Assembly (NCBI RefSeq): GCF_001945525.1
Contig: NZ_MPJW01000132.1
Location: forward strand, 1 to 43,262
Direction of reading: 5' to 3'
Length of the DNA stretch: 43,262 bases
Source: Ileibacterium valens
GTDB lineage: Bacteria > Bacillota_I > Bacilli_A > Erysipelotrichales > Erysipelotrichaceae
Position 1 is the first letter of the stretch. Each line of letters begins with the position of its first letter. The notes under the pieces are model-generated. The model did not search any database. It worked only from the letters and a program-made list of their open reading frames with translations, and was not told where the DNA came from. This document shows positions 8,546 through 17,075 of the stretch, piece by piece. A program made the translations under genes and the position numbers.

Positions 8546-8929
8546 TACGTCTCCTCCTTTACGAAAAACATTTATCTGAGTTAAAAAATACTTCTTTATA
8601 ATACATTTTGTGTTAGATACAACCAATTTATTTGACTTAGAAATTTCTTTTTCAGTTGTTTTCGGATAAAATAATTGTTCGTTTTTTCGATGTGAATTCA
8701 GAAGATTCTGGTCTGCTTTAACGGACGAGTAACTGCAAAACAATCAGTTCTTTCATGGAATGAATTGTAAAAGGAAAGGAAGATAAGAACACAAGCTGTT
8801 TTGATTAGACTCACAGATATGAATAACAGCTGTGAACATGGAAAGATTAAAAGGTATTACAGGTATGGTTGTAAGCAATGATGGATGAAGGCTGACTCTC
8901 CTGATAAATGAATGGAACAGACTGTATAC
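8546..8929. other. Intergenic region upstream of the YkvI-like gene
   Basis: It holds the ribosome site and presumably the promoter of the minus-strand transporter. No further gene, RNA or strong hairpin was seen before the typA terminator. Confidence 0.4.
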
Positions 8930-8967
8930 AAAAAAACCGAAAAAATGAATATTCCATTTTTTCGGTT
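8930..8967 (-). terminator. Intrinsic terminator of typA
   Basis: AACCGAAAAAATG (8935-8947) and CATTTTTTCGGTT (8955-8967) are perfect 13-base arms. Read on the minus strand, a T run follows the hairpin. Confidence 0.85.
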
Positions 8968-9029
8968 AAAGATTGTTCTTTGAATCTGATTATTTCAGGT
9001 TTCAACTTTATTAAGAATCTGCTGGATAG

Positions 9030-10868
9030 TTATCCTCTTGATGCAGCTGACATTTTTTCACGGTAGAGGGCGCGACGATCCTGGGCGGTTAAGCCTTTTT
9101 TACGGATTCGAATGGAATCCGGAGTGACTTCAACAAGCTCATCGTCGTTGATCCATTCAAGTGCTTCTTCAAGTGAGAACACTCTTGGAGGGGTTAAAAG
9201 CATGGCTTCATCACGTCCTGAAGAACGGATAGCAGTCAGCTTTTTGTTTTTTAGCGGGTTAACATCCATATCGATGTTTCGAGCCGATTCACCGATGATC
9301 ATACCTTCATAAACTTCAGTCTGAGGTCCAATGAATAAGGCTCCGCGTTCCTGAAGGTTCCATAAGGCATAGGTCATTGCGGTTCCGGTATCTGTAGATA
9401 TCATGGCTCCGAGCATTCGCTGAGGAATTTCTCCAAGATAAGGAATATATCCGCTTACACGGCGAACCAGAGTTCCTTCACCATGAGTTTCGTTGATGAA
9501 CTGAGTTCTGAAACCTAAGAGTCCGCGGGTTGGGGCTTCATAAGTCAGACGGACATAGCCGTTTTCTTCTTCCATGTTAACCATGGTTCCTTTGCGAAGA
9601 TTTAAGGCATTAATAATCGTTCCGGAATATTGTTCTGGCATCAGACAAACAACTTCTTCGAGCGGTTCTACCTTCACGCCATTCTCATCCTTATGAAGGA
9701 TGACTTCTGGTTTTGAAACAGCTAATTCATAACCTTCACGACGCATGTTTTCAATCAGGATGGAAATATGAAGTTCGCCGCGTCCGCTGACTTTAAAACA
9801 GTCAGCGCTTTCGGTTGGTTCAACTTTCAGTCCGACATTGACTTCAAGTTCCTTTTCAAGGCGTTCCTTGATGTTTCTGGAAGTTACGTATTTGCCGCTG
9901 CGTCCAGCAAAAGGCGACTTGTTGACATTGAAGTTCATCGAAAGTGTTGGCTCTTCAATAGGGATATGAGGCATGGCTTCAACATGCATTGGATCGCAGA
10001 TTGTATCTCCAATCGACAGGTCAGGCATGCCGGAAATCACAACGATGTCGCCGGAATGAGCTTCCTTGACTGGGGTTCTTGAGAGCCCCTTATACACAAA
10101 CAGGTTTGAAATGGTTTCCTTGTGTTCAATACCATCTGTATTGACACGGATATAGGAGTCTCCCTGACGAAGAACACCCTGATAGATTCGTCCAATTCCT
10201 AAACGGCCAATATAATCATCATAAGCTAAAGCGGATACCTGCATTTTGACAGGTTCCTCATCCAGGTTTGGATAAGTCTTTGTATGTTCAAGAATTGTTT
10301 CAAACAAGGGCTCGATGTTTTCAGAATTGTCATCCAGTTCCCTGGAAACCTTACCTTCACGGGCTACGCCATAAAGGATCGGGAAGTCAAGCTGTTCATC
10401 GGTCGCATTCAGATCTAGGAAAAGTTCGTAAACTTCATCCACCACTTCTTCTGCTCTTTGATCCTTCTTATCGATTTTATTAATCAGTAATATTGGTTTG
10501 AGTCCGATTTCAAGGGCTTTTGATAAGACGAAACGGGTCTGAGGCATTGGACCTTCAGAGGCGTCTACAAGCAGAATTACAGTATCAACCGTACGGATGA
10601 TACGTTCTACTTCACTTGAAAAATCGGCGTGGCCGGGGGTATCCACAATATTAATCTTGACTCCATCATGAATTACGGAGCAGTTTTTTGAATAAATGGT
10701 AATGCCGCGTTCGCGTTCAAGATCATTCGAATCCATGACGCAGTCAACGACTTCTTCGTTTTCACGGAATACATCACTCTGCCGCAGGAAAGCGTCTACC
10801 AGAGTGGATTTTCCGGCGTCGACATGGGCAATGACCGCAATATTAATAATATCTTCTCTGTCTGCCAT
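9030..10868 (-). CDS. typA: TypA/BipA translational GTPase
   Basis: Ribosome-associated GTPase of the EF-G family that supports 50S assembly and growth under stress or cold. The GTPase motifs are seen in order: AHVDAGKST (P loop, about residues 14-22), RGITI (switch), DTPGHADF (about 76-83) and NKID (about 129-132). The EF-G-like domains and the TypA-specific C-terminal domain follow. Its 612 residues match the usual length. The start ATG at 10868 is preceded by a GTGAGA-like weak ribosome site. A near-consensus promoter lies just upstream and a terminator downstream, so it is a single-gene transcript. Confidence 0.97.
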   Translation of the reverse strand: MADREDIINIAVIAHVDAGKSTLVDAFLRQSDVFRENEEVVDCVMDSNDLERERGITIYSKNCSVIHDGVKINIVDTPGHADFSSEVERIIRTVDTVILLVDASEGPMPQTRFVLSKALEIGLKPILLINKIDKKDQRAEEVVDEVYELFLDLNATDEQLDFPILYGVAREGKVSRELDDNSENIEPLFETILEHTKTYPNLDEEPVKMQVSALAYDDYIGRLGIGRIYQGVLRQGDSYIRVNTDGIEHKETISNLFVYKGLSRTPVKEAHSGDIVVISGMPDLSIGDTICDPMHVEAMPHIPIEEPTLSMNFNVNKSPFAGRSGKYVTSRNIKERLEKELEVNVGLKVEPTESADCFKVSGRGELHISILIENMRREGYELAVSKPEVILHKDENGVKVEPLEEVVCLMPEQYSGTIINALNLRKGTMVNMEEENGYVRLTYEAPTRGLLGFRTQFINETHGEGTLVRRVSGYIPYLGEIPQRMLGAMISTDTGTAMTYALWNLQERGALFIGPQTEVYEGMIIGESARNIDMDVNPLKNKKLTAIRSSGRDEAMLLTPPRVFSLEEALEWINDDELVEVTPDSIRIRKKGLTAQDRRALYREKMSAASRG

Positions 10869-10899
10869 AAGGTCTCACTTTCATTAAAATCCAACCTGT

Positions 10900-10927
10900 A
10901 TTATATGCGGGTTTTTCGGAAGTTCAA
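10900..10927 (-). promoter_or_regulatory. Promoter of typA
   Basis: On the minus strand TTGAAC (10927-10922) and TATAAT (10905-10900) are separated by 16 bases, about 30 bases before the start codon. Confidence 0.7.
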
Positions 10928-11420
10928 ATCTGGCAAACAGGTTGTGCATCTCGTTGAAAAAATGGCAGAAAAGTGCTTTCTTTTCGATCGGCTTGATACG
11001 TGATTTCAGTTTTATGAACCTGCCATTGGAAAAGAAAAGAGATCAGGAAATGATGAAATCCAGAATTGAAGCAAATATTGTATGAAGAAAGTCGAGGTCA
11101 AAGGAATATAAAGCACTGAAATATTTTTTTTCAATGAAAAAATACGGACCAAATCCCTCGCTCAAATTTCTGAACAAAAAGAGATGAGTTCTAGAAATGA
11201 CAGAAAAAGGATTTTGAATACGCCAAATTAAGATTGATAATGGTCTGAGAAGAAAAAGTGCCGAAAACAGATAGGATCGTTGAAACCGATTTATTTCGTT
11301 TCAGCAATCGTTTTCATGGAAAATTTCTTTCAGAGCTTAATTCGTGGTATCTTATTAAGGACACCCAAATAGTTCCTGTTTGGGCAACGATTTTGAAGTG
11401 CTGCAAAAGGAGAAAATTGA
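10928..11420. other. Intergenic region between typA and the hydrolase
   Basis: About 490 bases of AT-rich sequence without a coding frame. Near its end CCCAAA (11364-11369) and TTTGGG (11379-11384) form an inverted repeat 37 bases before the hydrolase start; it could be an operator or a leader hairpin. A ribosome site (AAAAGGAG) precedes 11421. Confidence 0.4.
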
Positions 11421-12164
11421 ATGAAAGTTGAATACTATAAGGAGTATTCCAATTTCCTGAATCGCGATATGGAATTTAAGATGTATGGTCATAGCGGACC
11501 GCTTTGCCTGGTCATTCCATGTCAGGATGGACGTTTTTTTGAATGGGAAGATCGCCATATGTTTAATCTGATGGGCGATCTGATCAACGATGGACGAATT
11601 CAGTTTGTTACTGTTGATTCAGTTGATCATGAAACCTGGTCTTCCTTTGGCCGATCCGACTGGCGAATGGCGCAACAGGAAAACTGGGTACAATACGTGA
11701 TGAATGAACTGATTCCAAGTGCTTTAGCCAAAGCTGGCAAGGATCAGTCTGAACCCATGATGGTTATGGGAGCGAGTATGGGAGCCACACATGCTGCTAA
11801 TTTGTTTTTCCGTTTCCCGGATCGGTTTAATAAGGTCCTTGCTCTAAGCGGAATCTACGATATGTCACCTTATATTTATGATGGCAATTTTGATGAGAAC
11901 TTCTATAAGAATAATCCAATGTCCTATCTGCCGAATATGCCTCATGATCATGAATATATTCAGAAATACAATCAGGCGAATGCGGTATTTGTCGTCGGTC
12001 AGGGAGCCTGGGAAAATGAATGCCAGAACGACTTAAGAAAGCTGGCAGACGTGCTCTATAAAAAGGGAATTCATTCTTCAATCAATTTCTGGGGATATGA
12101 TATTCCGCATGACTGGCCTAGCTGGGAAAGACAGATCTCACTGTACCTGCCTGGAATGGTATAA
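11421..12164 (+). CDS. Alpha/beta-hydrolase, esterase family
   Basis: Predicted cytoplasmic serine esterase of 247 residues. The nucleophile elbow is GASMGATHA (serine near residue 115, GxSxG pattern), and the C-terminal histidine is in DIPHDWPSWERQ, a motif typical of the COG4947/esterase-D-like group; an aspartate in between would complete the triad. No signal peptide is present. The ATG at 11421 follows AAAAGGAG. The gene is flanked by an inverted repeat upstream and a terminator downstream, so it is probably transcribed alone. The natural substrate cannot be read from the sequence. Confidence 0.82.
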   Translation: MKVEYYKEYSNFLNRDMEFKMYGHSGPLCLVIPCQDGRFFEWEDRHMFNLMGDLINDGRIQFVTVDSVDHETWSSFGRSDWRMAQQENWVQYVMNELIPSALAKAGKDQSEPMMVMGASMGATHAANLFFRFPDRFNKVLALSGIYDMSPYIYDGNFDENFYKNNPMSYLPNMPHDHEYIQKYNQANAVFVVGQGAWENECQNDLRKLADVLYKKGIHSSINFWGYDIPHDWPSWERQISLYLPGMV

Positions 12165-12170
12165 AAAGCA

Positions 12171-12222
12171 AGCGTCGAAACTCTGTCCAAACACATGTGT
12201 TCAATGGAGTCCGACGCTTTTT
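12171..12222 (+). terminator. Intrinsic terminator of the hydrolase gene
   Basis: AGCGTCG (12171-12177) pairs with CGACGCT (12212-12218), with an inner ACTC/GAGT extension, followed by a T run. Confidence 0.8.
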
Positions 12223-12313
12223 CTGTTTGATGAGCGGATAAAATCGAATAAAAATTCAGTACAAGATTGGTTTTGAAACAAGCAGGCCTTCTTTGGATGA
12301 TTATCAGCATAGA

Positions 12314-12342
12314 AAAAGACACTGGACGTCTCAGTGTCTTTT
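12314..12342. terminator. Second hairpin, bidirectional terminator-like
   Basis: AAAAGACACTG (12314-12324) and CAGTGTCTTTT (12332-12342) are perfect arms around a seven-base loop. T runs occur on both strands. It insulates the unknown gene pair from upstream transcription. Confidence 0.7.
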
Positions 12343-12421
12343 AGATCAGAAAATCTCATGATTTTCCTCCATGCTTGTTTATTATCGGCGCATGGTCTGT
12401 ATTGTAAATAGAAAGGAGGCG

Positions 12422-12469
12422 CTTGGGCTGATCCCAAGACGTCTTCATTATACCCAGATTGGATAATGG
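12422..12469 (+). promoter_or_regulatory. Two adjacent hairpins in the leader of the unknown gene pair
   Basis: CTTGGG (12422-12427) pairs with CCCAAG (12433-12438). Next to it CATTAT with CC (from 12446) faces GGATAATG (12461-12468). They sit directly before the GGGGGG ribosome site of the gene at 12488 and could control its translation. An AAAGGAGG sequence at about 12411-12418, upstream of the hairpins, has no start codon nearby. Confidence 0.4.
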
Positions 12470-12487
12470 TGAAAAGGGGGGATGGAA

Positions 12488-13966
12488 ATGGCGTTAAGTA
12501 AAGAAACGGTTTATGTGTATTTAACATGTGAATATGATACTAAAACATCTCAAACAGTTTATAGCGCTCTCTTATTCTCTGAGTCGCGCCGCAAACCCCT
12601 GTTTGCCAGGCTGGAAAGTATTCTGAAAAGTTCCTGGAAAGGAAGCCGTTTAAAAGAACTGTCCGTTTTGCAAATAGATGCTAGAAATGAAAAGATTGCG
12701 CGAGATCTTTTGCGGGCGCTTTTTTCAAGCAATCAGGCAGATGGTCTGTTTTTAGACTATACAGAAGGCAACTCGACCAAGAATAATTTTGAGTGGATGA
12801 GTTTTATTAAGCAATTGTCACAGTCTCTTCAAAACAAGAATGGAGTGATTGTTTATGATCCCCAGAATATTCGGCCATCGACAATCAACACCGGTTTAAA
12901 AAAAGGCGCTTTACACGCAGAAACTCTCAAAGAAGATTGTTCAGATTCCATTGGTCTTCAGATCTCGTCTTTTTTAGGACAGATTCAAGTCGAACAAAGA
13001 AATGAACTGAATCAGGCGATGATGGAAATGTTCAGCCGGGAGCTGAAGATCGATAAGCATTTTCACTCAATCAATGGGGATATGCTCTGGATTACGTCAC
13101 AGCTTGATCAGGATCAAAGCAAACTGGTGATGCAGGCAATTTCCATGAATCCGGCTTTGGTCCACTCCGGACTGATCGAAAAGATGATTCGAAAAAAGTC
13201 TTCATATAAAGAATATCAAAATCTTCTGGAAATAATTCAGGAGGGAATTGATCCAGAAGCCCTGGCTCAATCATCAGGAAATAATATTGAATCCAAAGCC
13301 AGCAATGTAAGAAAAAAATCCATGCAGCTCGATGGTCCTCTGCAAAAGCTGACACAGAAAAGCGATGAAAAGAAAGCCAAAGAACAATTTGAAAACCTTG
13401 TCCGTTCTCTTGACTTTAAAGAGCAGGGTGACATGCAGGAAAATCAAAGGGAATGGCTTAAAAATCGTTTTGAAGAGGAATGGACAAAAATACTTACAAA
13501 AATTGATAAAGCTGATAATCCTGCGCTTGCAATTGAACAAATTAGCAGGAGTTTAAAGTCCATAAAAAAGAAGCATGCTTTCATTGGCTGCTATTGTGAT
13601 CCCAAAAACCGCAAAGAACAGATCATGGCTCTGATTCCCTATCATTATTCCAAAGAAATGGTCCCGGCATTTCAGGACTGGCTGCCATCTGTTTTTGAGT
13701 CTTTTGGAACGTCCTTAGAGAACGCGGCGTCAAATGATGATTTTAAGCAATGGATCGATGATTATTTTATTCGAGTCTATCCTGATGATGGTTTATGCTA
13801 CAGTGATCAGATGAAATCGTTGATTATCAAAATCGCAGAGTACTCAAAATCAACCTTTATTCACATGTCTCTTTTAACTGGGCAGGATCTCAAAGCCGTT
13901 TTAGTGGAGAACAACTGGTATTTGCCTTATCTTCTTGAAAACGAAGAAGAACAGCCCGTTTTATGA
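12488..13966 (+). CDS. Unknown protein with DUF3800-like N-terminal layout
   Basis: No family is recognised with certainty. Residues 1-165 run strand-rich (VYVYLTCEYD, YSALLFS), then GSRLKELS, a helix, a strand DGLFLDY, a helix, VIVYDPQ, and finally DSIGLQISSFLGQI. That last element looks like the DUF3800 ending (DSxxxxxIQLADLxAG), and the order matches this RNase H-like fold, but the usual N-terminal DESG acidic motif is replaced, so any nuclease activity may be lost. Residues 170-490 are helical, charged and Lys/Glu-rich with coiled-coil character (about 285-345). I chose the ATG at 12488, six bases after GGGGGG; an ATG at 12482 abuts that site. The next gene is in the same frame, seven codons after this TGA. 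Confidence 0.7.
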   Translation: MALSKETVYVYLTCEYDTKTSQTVYSALLFSESRRKPLFARLESILKSSWKGSRLKELSVLQIDARNEKIARDLLRALFSSNQADGLFLDYTEGNSTKNNFEWMSFIKQLSQSLQNKNGVIVYDPQNIRPSTINTGLKKGALHAETLKEDCSDSIGLQISSFLGQIQVEQRNELNQAMMEMFSRELKIDKHFHSINGDMLWITSQLDQDQSKLVMQAISMNPALVHSGLIEKMIRKKSSYKEYQNLLEIIQEGIDPEALAQSSGNNIESKASNVRKKSMQLDGPLQKLTQKSDEKKAKEQFENLVRSLDFKEQGDMQENQREWLKNRFEEEWTKILTKIDKADNPALAIEQISRSLKSIKKKHAFIGCYCDPKNRKEQIMALIPYHYSKEMVPAFQDWLPSVFESFGTSLENAASNDDFKQWIDDYFIRVYPDDGLCYSDQMKSLIIKIAEYSKSTFIHMSLLTGQDLKAVLVENNWYLPYLLENEEEQPVL

Positions 13967-13987
13967 CTGGCAAGACTTGCCGCTGCC

Positions 13988-14893
13988 ATGCATGTAAGAG
14001 GGCAGACTCATTCATCTGATCAAACAGAAATCAAGACAGCAGAAAAAACTGACATGAACGAGGATACTGAAATAAAAGAGAGCGGATATGGAAATGACGG
14101 AAGTGATAACGCGTCAATCGCAGGGCAGGATGGGATCAGCGAAGGGTCCAGAGAATGTGATCTTCCTTTATTCTTTAATGATGACAGGGTGGCTGCCCAT
14201 CTGAATGACTCCCATAAGAAAATCCTTTCATCACCCTGGTTGAATACAGCTTTAACCAAACGAATGGCTGCCGCTTTTGAAAACGGATTAAAACCATTCC
14301 ATGCTTCATGTGTTCTCTTTGGCGAAACAGGCAAAAGCAGGCAATGGAAATTGCGAGAATTAATTATCGATTATCTGTATCCCGCCAGAATACAGTCTTT
14401 TTTAAAAACTCAGCTTTATGTACGGACTCTGGACGAATATGATTTTCTTTCTTATCCAGGTTTCTCACTAGAGAAAATGAAGACTCTTTCTCAAATTTTT
14501 GAGATGGGCCATTCTGTTGAAGAAGTCAGAAAAAGAGTGTGTCAAAAGTCGACTTTAAAATCAATTGAATCATTATTGCATGATCTTGAACAATCAAAAG
14601 CAGGAAGATATATCCATACAAGCTGCAGTGCGAAAAACGAGAAACAAAGCAAGGCAAAGAGCAAATCATCAACTCTGGGTTGTAACTCTGCAGATGATGA
14701 GAAGGACAAAGAAACCGAAATCAGAATTTTTATCCCAAATCATCTTGAGATGTATATTGCTTTAAAAATTGCTGAACAGCTCCAAAAACGAAGAATTCTC
14801 GAATCATTCGAACGTAAGGATGAAAATCTTGTTCAAATGGTGATTGATCTTGCCAGCGCTCTGAGCATTGGACTGGTTGAAACTCCGAATTAA
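13988..14893 (+). CDS. Unknown helical protein, in frame with the preceding gene
   Basis: Not recognised. Residues 1-55 are acidic and disordered (rich in Glu, Asp, Ser). Residues 60-200 are helical and include a YPGFSLEKMKTLSQIFEMGHSVEE-like stretch, which resembles the unnamed helix-pair repeats (FDxxQMxxIRxGLExG) common in gut Firmicutes. A Lys/Ser-rich low-complexity linker (about 210-240) leads to a short strand-helix C-terminal domain (EIRIFIPNHLEMYIALKIAEQLQK). The ATG at 13988 has no good ribosome site. Upstream in the same frame there are seven sense codons (reading LARLAAA) and then the TGA of the previous gene. It may be translated by coupling, by reading through the TGA, or be the 3' half of one split gene. 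A terminator follows at 15038. Confidence 0.6.
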   Translation: MHVRGQTHSSDQTEIKTAEKTDMNEDTEIKESGYGNDGSDNASIAGQDGISEGSRECDLPLFFNDDRVAAHLNDSHKKILSSPWLNTALTKRMAAAFENGLKPFHASCVLFGETGKSRQWKLRELIIDYLYPARIQSFLKTQLYVRTLDEYDFLSYPGFSLEKMKTLSQIFEMGHSVEEVRKRVCQKSTLKSIESLLHDLEQSKAGRYIHTSCSAKNEKQSKAKSKSSTLGCNSADDEKDKETEIRIFIPNHLEMYIALKIAEQLQKRRILESFERKDENLVQMVIDLASALSIGLVETPN

Positions 14894-15037
14894 ATCTGAA
14901 TTTTCATTGAACGTTTTGGATTTTTTTGAAATCGGATGCTGATGAAGGGAAGACAGATATCCCAAAGCGGCCTTTCGAATTTATAGGCTTAATCAGCTCA
15001 GATTATAGTTTCCTTGAATTATGTTTAAAAATCATAC

Positions 15038-15089
15038 AAAAAAGGCGGATTATTTCAGAAAAAGTTATCTGATTTGAATCGCCTTTTTT
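15038..15089 (+). terminator. Intrinsic terminator after the unknown gene pair
   Basis: AAAAAAGGCGGATT (15038-15051) pairs with AATCGCC plus T run (15077-15089), allowing one G-mismatch. The loop is about 25 bases. It lies about 145 bases beyond the stop at 14893; the intervening sequence shows nothing else. Confidence 0.75.
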
Positions 15090-15252
15090 CATATGGAAAT
15101 AGAGGGGTATGATAATGTTCGAAATATTTCAGGATGTATAAAACCCTTGTCGCATCACGATTTTTTGTGGATAACCCTATATTATATAAACTAAGAATTA
15201 TATTCTTTTCATAGCTGTTTTCCTACCTTTAAAGCATAATTTGATCTCTATT

Positions 15253-15282
15253 TAACCTTTTTTTGCCAAAAATATTAGGTTA
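15253..15282 (+). promoter_or_regulatory. Inverted repeat, candidate PadR-family operator
   Basis: TAACCT (15253-15258) and AGGTTA (15277-15282) are perfect inverted arms 18 bases apart, 33 bases before the regulator gene. Autoregulation from such dyads is common for PadR-type proteins, but the binding is inferred. The upstream part of the gap (15090-15252) is AT-rich with a TATATTATATAA promoter-like stretch. Confidence 0.35.
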
Positions 15283-15314
15283 CACTGTCTTGGATAGCGT
15301 TAAGAGGAAAAAAT

Positions 15315-15680
15315 ATGCCTAAGAAGGACCATTCAAAAAAGAACGCTTTTTTTAAGTTAGAACTGCTTGTCCTCTCGGCACTGCGCAGACAGGATTATTA
15401 TGGGTATGAAATCTCTGGTATTATCCGGGAGCATACTCACGGCATGTTTGACATTAAAGATGGTGTTCTCTATCCGCTTCTTTACCGTCTCGAACAGTCT
15501 GGATACATCAGCAGCTTCACAAGAACCGTTCGAAATCGGAAGCGCGTGTATTATCATCTTGAATCCAAGGGGATTAGCTACCTTGATCAGCTGATCGTGG
15601 AGTATCAGTCCAGAATTAGTATCATTGATGAGTTTATCCAATGGTCTAAGCAGGGAATTGAAGCTGATCAACCGAAGTAG
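15315..15680 (+). CDS. PadR-family transcriptional regulator
   Basis: Small winged-helix regulator of 121 residues. The PadR core is visible: FKLELLVLSALRRQDYYGYEI (first helices), then DGVLYPLLYRLEQSGYISS (recognition helix and wing) and RKRVYYHLESKG (wing strand). A short C-terminal helix for dimerisation follows (about residues 92-112). The ATG at 15315 is preceded by AGAGGA. Neighbours do not reveal its target: the gene is alone between two terminators, so autoregulation through the upstream dyad is the simplest guess. Effector unknown. Confidence 0.92.
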   Translation: MPKKDHSKKNAFFKLELLVLSALRRQDYYGYEISGIIREHTHGMFDIKDGVLYPLLYRLEQSGYISSFTRTVRNRKRVYYHLESKGISYLDQLIVEYQSRISIIDEFIQWSKQGIEADQPK

Positions 15681-15713
15681 TCTGAAGATTATGAAGCGCT
15701 ATTGATTTAAATT

Positions 15714-15745
15714 CGCGAAGCCATAAAGCTTCGCGTTTTTCTTTT
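15714..15745 (+). terminator. Intrinsic terminator of the padR-type gene
   Basis: CGCGAAGC (15714-15721) and GCTTCGCG (15728-15735) are perfect arms with a six-base loop and a following T-rich run. Confidence 0.92.
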
Positions 15746-15922
15746 AAACAGAATTTTTTACGAGGCAGAATTCTAAAAGTGATCTAACAGTTATTTACGG
15801 AAAGCTGAAATAATCTGAAAAAAAGCATGACTTAAAAGAAAAACAGGACTTAAAAGATGGGGCCGCTAATCCATGAGAAATCCTATGATGCGATGATTCT
15901 ATAAAGCAGCATCACAAAACAT

Positions 15923-15957
15923 GAAAAAAAAACCGGAAATCTTTTTGATATCCGGTT
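15923..15957 (-). terminator. Intrinsic terminator of the NifU-domain gene
   Basis: AACCGGA (15931-15937) and TCCGGTT (15951-15957) form the stem. Read on the minus strand the hairpin is followed by a run of T (complement of 15923-15930). Confidence 0.82.
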
Positions 15958-16003
15958 AGAACGAACAAAATATAGAACTTAATTTTCAATATCGTTTAAT
16001 AAT

Positions 16004-16360
16004 TTATCCGACCAGAACGACTTCTTTGAGTTCTGGGAATTCATCAAGAAGCAGCAATCTGATTCCGGTTGAGAAATCTTCACCCGCCATCATACAGCCT
16101 GCACAGGCACCAAGGAATGTAACATAGGCGATGCCTTCTTCGTCAATTCCAAGCAGTTCACAATCACCGCCATCGTGCTGAATATAGGGACGAATTTTAT
16201 CGAGAATCTCGTTGGCTTTTTCTTCCCATTTGGTCCGTTCAGCCCGATTCAGCAATTCCCCTTCTTTTAATGGTCTGATTTCGATATTGTCATCCTGTAT
16301 TGGATCGGTATCAATCGTTACAGGTGCTTTTTCTTCAACGCTCTTATTTTCTTCCGGCAT
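16004..16360 (-). CDS. NifU-domain iron-sulfur scaffold protein
   Basis: Iron-sulfur cluster assembly or carrier protein (NifU C-terminal domain, Nfu type) of 118 residues. The domain begins at about residue 45 (KANEILDKIRPYIQHDGGDCELLGID) and contains the cluster-binding CAGC motif in GACAGCMMAGEDF (about residues 85-97). An acidic N-terminal extension of about 40 residues precedes it. The ATG at 16360 follows a clear GGAGG. It would serve cytoplasmic iron-sulfur enzymes such as the pyruvate:ferredoxin oxidoreductase further downstream; that link is inference. It is followed by its own terminator. Confidence 0.92.
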   Translation of the reverse strand: MPEENKSVEEKAPVTIDTDPIQDDNIEIRPLKEGELLNRAERTKWEEKANEILDKIRPYIQHDGGDCELLGIDEEGIAYVTFLGACAGCMMAGEDFSTGIRLLLLDEFPELKEVVLVG

Positions 16361-16441
16361 TTTATAACCTCCAGTTTACTAAGGCAGGAATTGGATGTCC
16401 CTGAATCCTTCTCTTTGTTTTTTGCATAAGATTTAAATATT

Positions 16442-16909
16442 TTATGCCTGTAAAAACAGGGGAGCAAGAAGGATCGGCAGAATCAGTCCCACAAAGAACC
16501 CACCGACAACTTCAATGAACTTATGCCCCAGGACGGTTTTGAGCTTTTCCTGATAGACTGGATCGCTTAATGGAACATTCATCATATCCCGCAGATCTTT
16601 GACGAGCTGCTGAGTCAGTTCAATATTTTTGCCTGTGTAATAACGAACATGACAGGCATCATACATAACAATAAAGGAAAAAATACATGTGACCGCGAAC
16701 AGGGATGTGTTGAACCCATTCTGAATTCCGATCGAAAGTGTCAGAGCGGTTACGGTTGAGGAGTGAGAAGATGGAAATCCACCGCTCGCATAAACCCATC
16801 GAGGGTTCCACTCACCGGTTTTATAATAATGTGAAAATACCTTGGCGACCTGAGCAATCAGATTTGCGGTTAATGCGGTCACCAGAGGATAAAGGCACTG
16901 ATCTTGCAT
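16442..16909 (-). CDS. Divergent PAP2-like membrane protein (DUF212/YuiD family)
   Basis: Small integral membrane protein related to acid phosphatase/vanadium haloperoxidase proteins. The family motif GGFPSSHSSTVTAL is clear and a second conserved stretch VMYDACHVRYYTGKN follows, with four hydrophobic segments. I chose the ATG at 16909 because the product (155 residues) then starts YPLVTALTANLIAQVAKVF as in B. subtilis YuiD; a longer frame to 16996 adds 29 polar residues. Neither start has an ideal ribosome site (AAGGTG is 12 bases before 16909). Substrate and role are not established in this family. Confidence 0.85.
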   Translation of the reverse strand: MQDQCLYPLVTALTANLIAQVAKVFSHYYKTGEWNPRWVYASGGFPSSHSSTVTALTLSIGIQNGFNTSLFAVTCIFSFIVMYDACHVRYYTGKNIELTQQLVKDLRDMMNVPLSDPVYQEKLKTVLGHKFIEVVGGFFVGLILPILLAPLFLQA

Positions 16910-17033
16910 ACAATCAGTATACACCTTAGAACAATAGCTTTCTTCAGCAAAACTCAACGGGATGAACCGGTTTTCATATTCTTCGGAATCATTCAATGGA
17001 AGTAAATAAGTTTATTTCAGCAGCGCAATTCAT

Positions 17034-17042
17034 TGCTATAAT
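17034..17042 (+). promoter_or_regulatory. Extended -10 promoter of pgi
   Basis: TGCTATAAT (17034-17042) is a perfect extended -10 element, 33 bases before the pgi start. No good -35 is needed or seen. Confidence 0.65.
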
Positions 17043-17075
17043 GAAAACAAGCAATAATGAAGGAGGAAATCAAAC

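Noticed and set aside
8546-8743. N-terminal extension of the YkvI-like protein
   Set aside because: A strong AAAGGAGGAG and a TTG at 8545 fit the family's N-terminus; the extension is hydrophilic and has no ribosome site.
12201-12527. Minus-strand frame of 108 codons between the hydrolase and the unknown pair
   Set aside because: It crosses a strong hairpin at 12314-12342 and the ribosome site of the next gene, with no start signal of its own.
12488-14893. Genetic code with TGA as tryptophan
   Set aside because: Other genes in the window end cleanly at TGA (for example the U32 pair at ATGA and padR-type neighbours use normal stops), so a changed code is not needed; only a local read-through or split remains possible.
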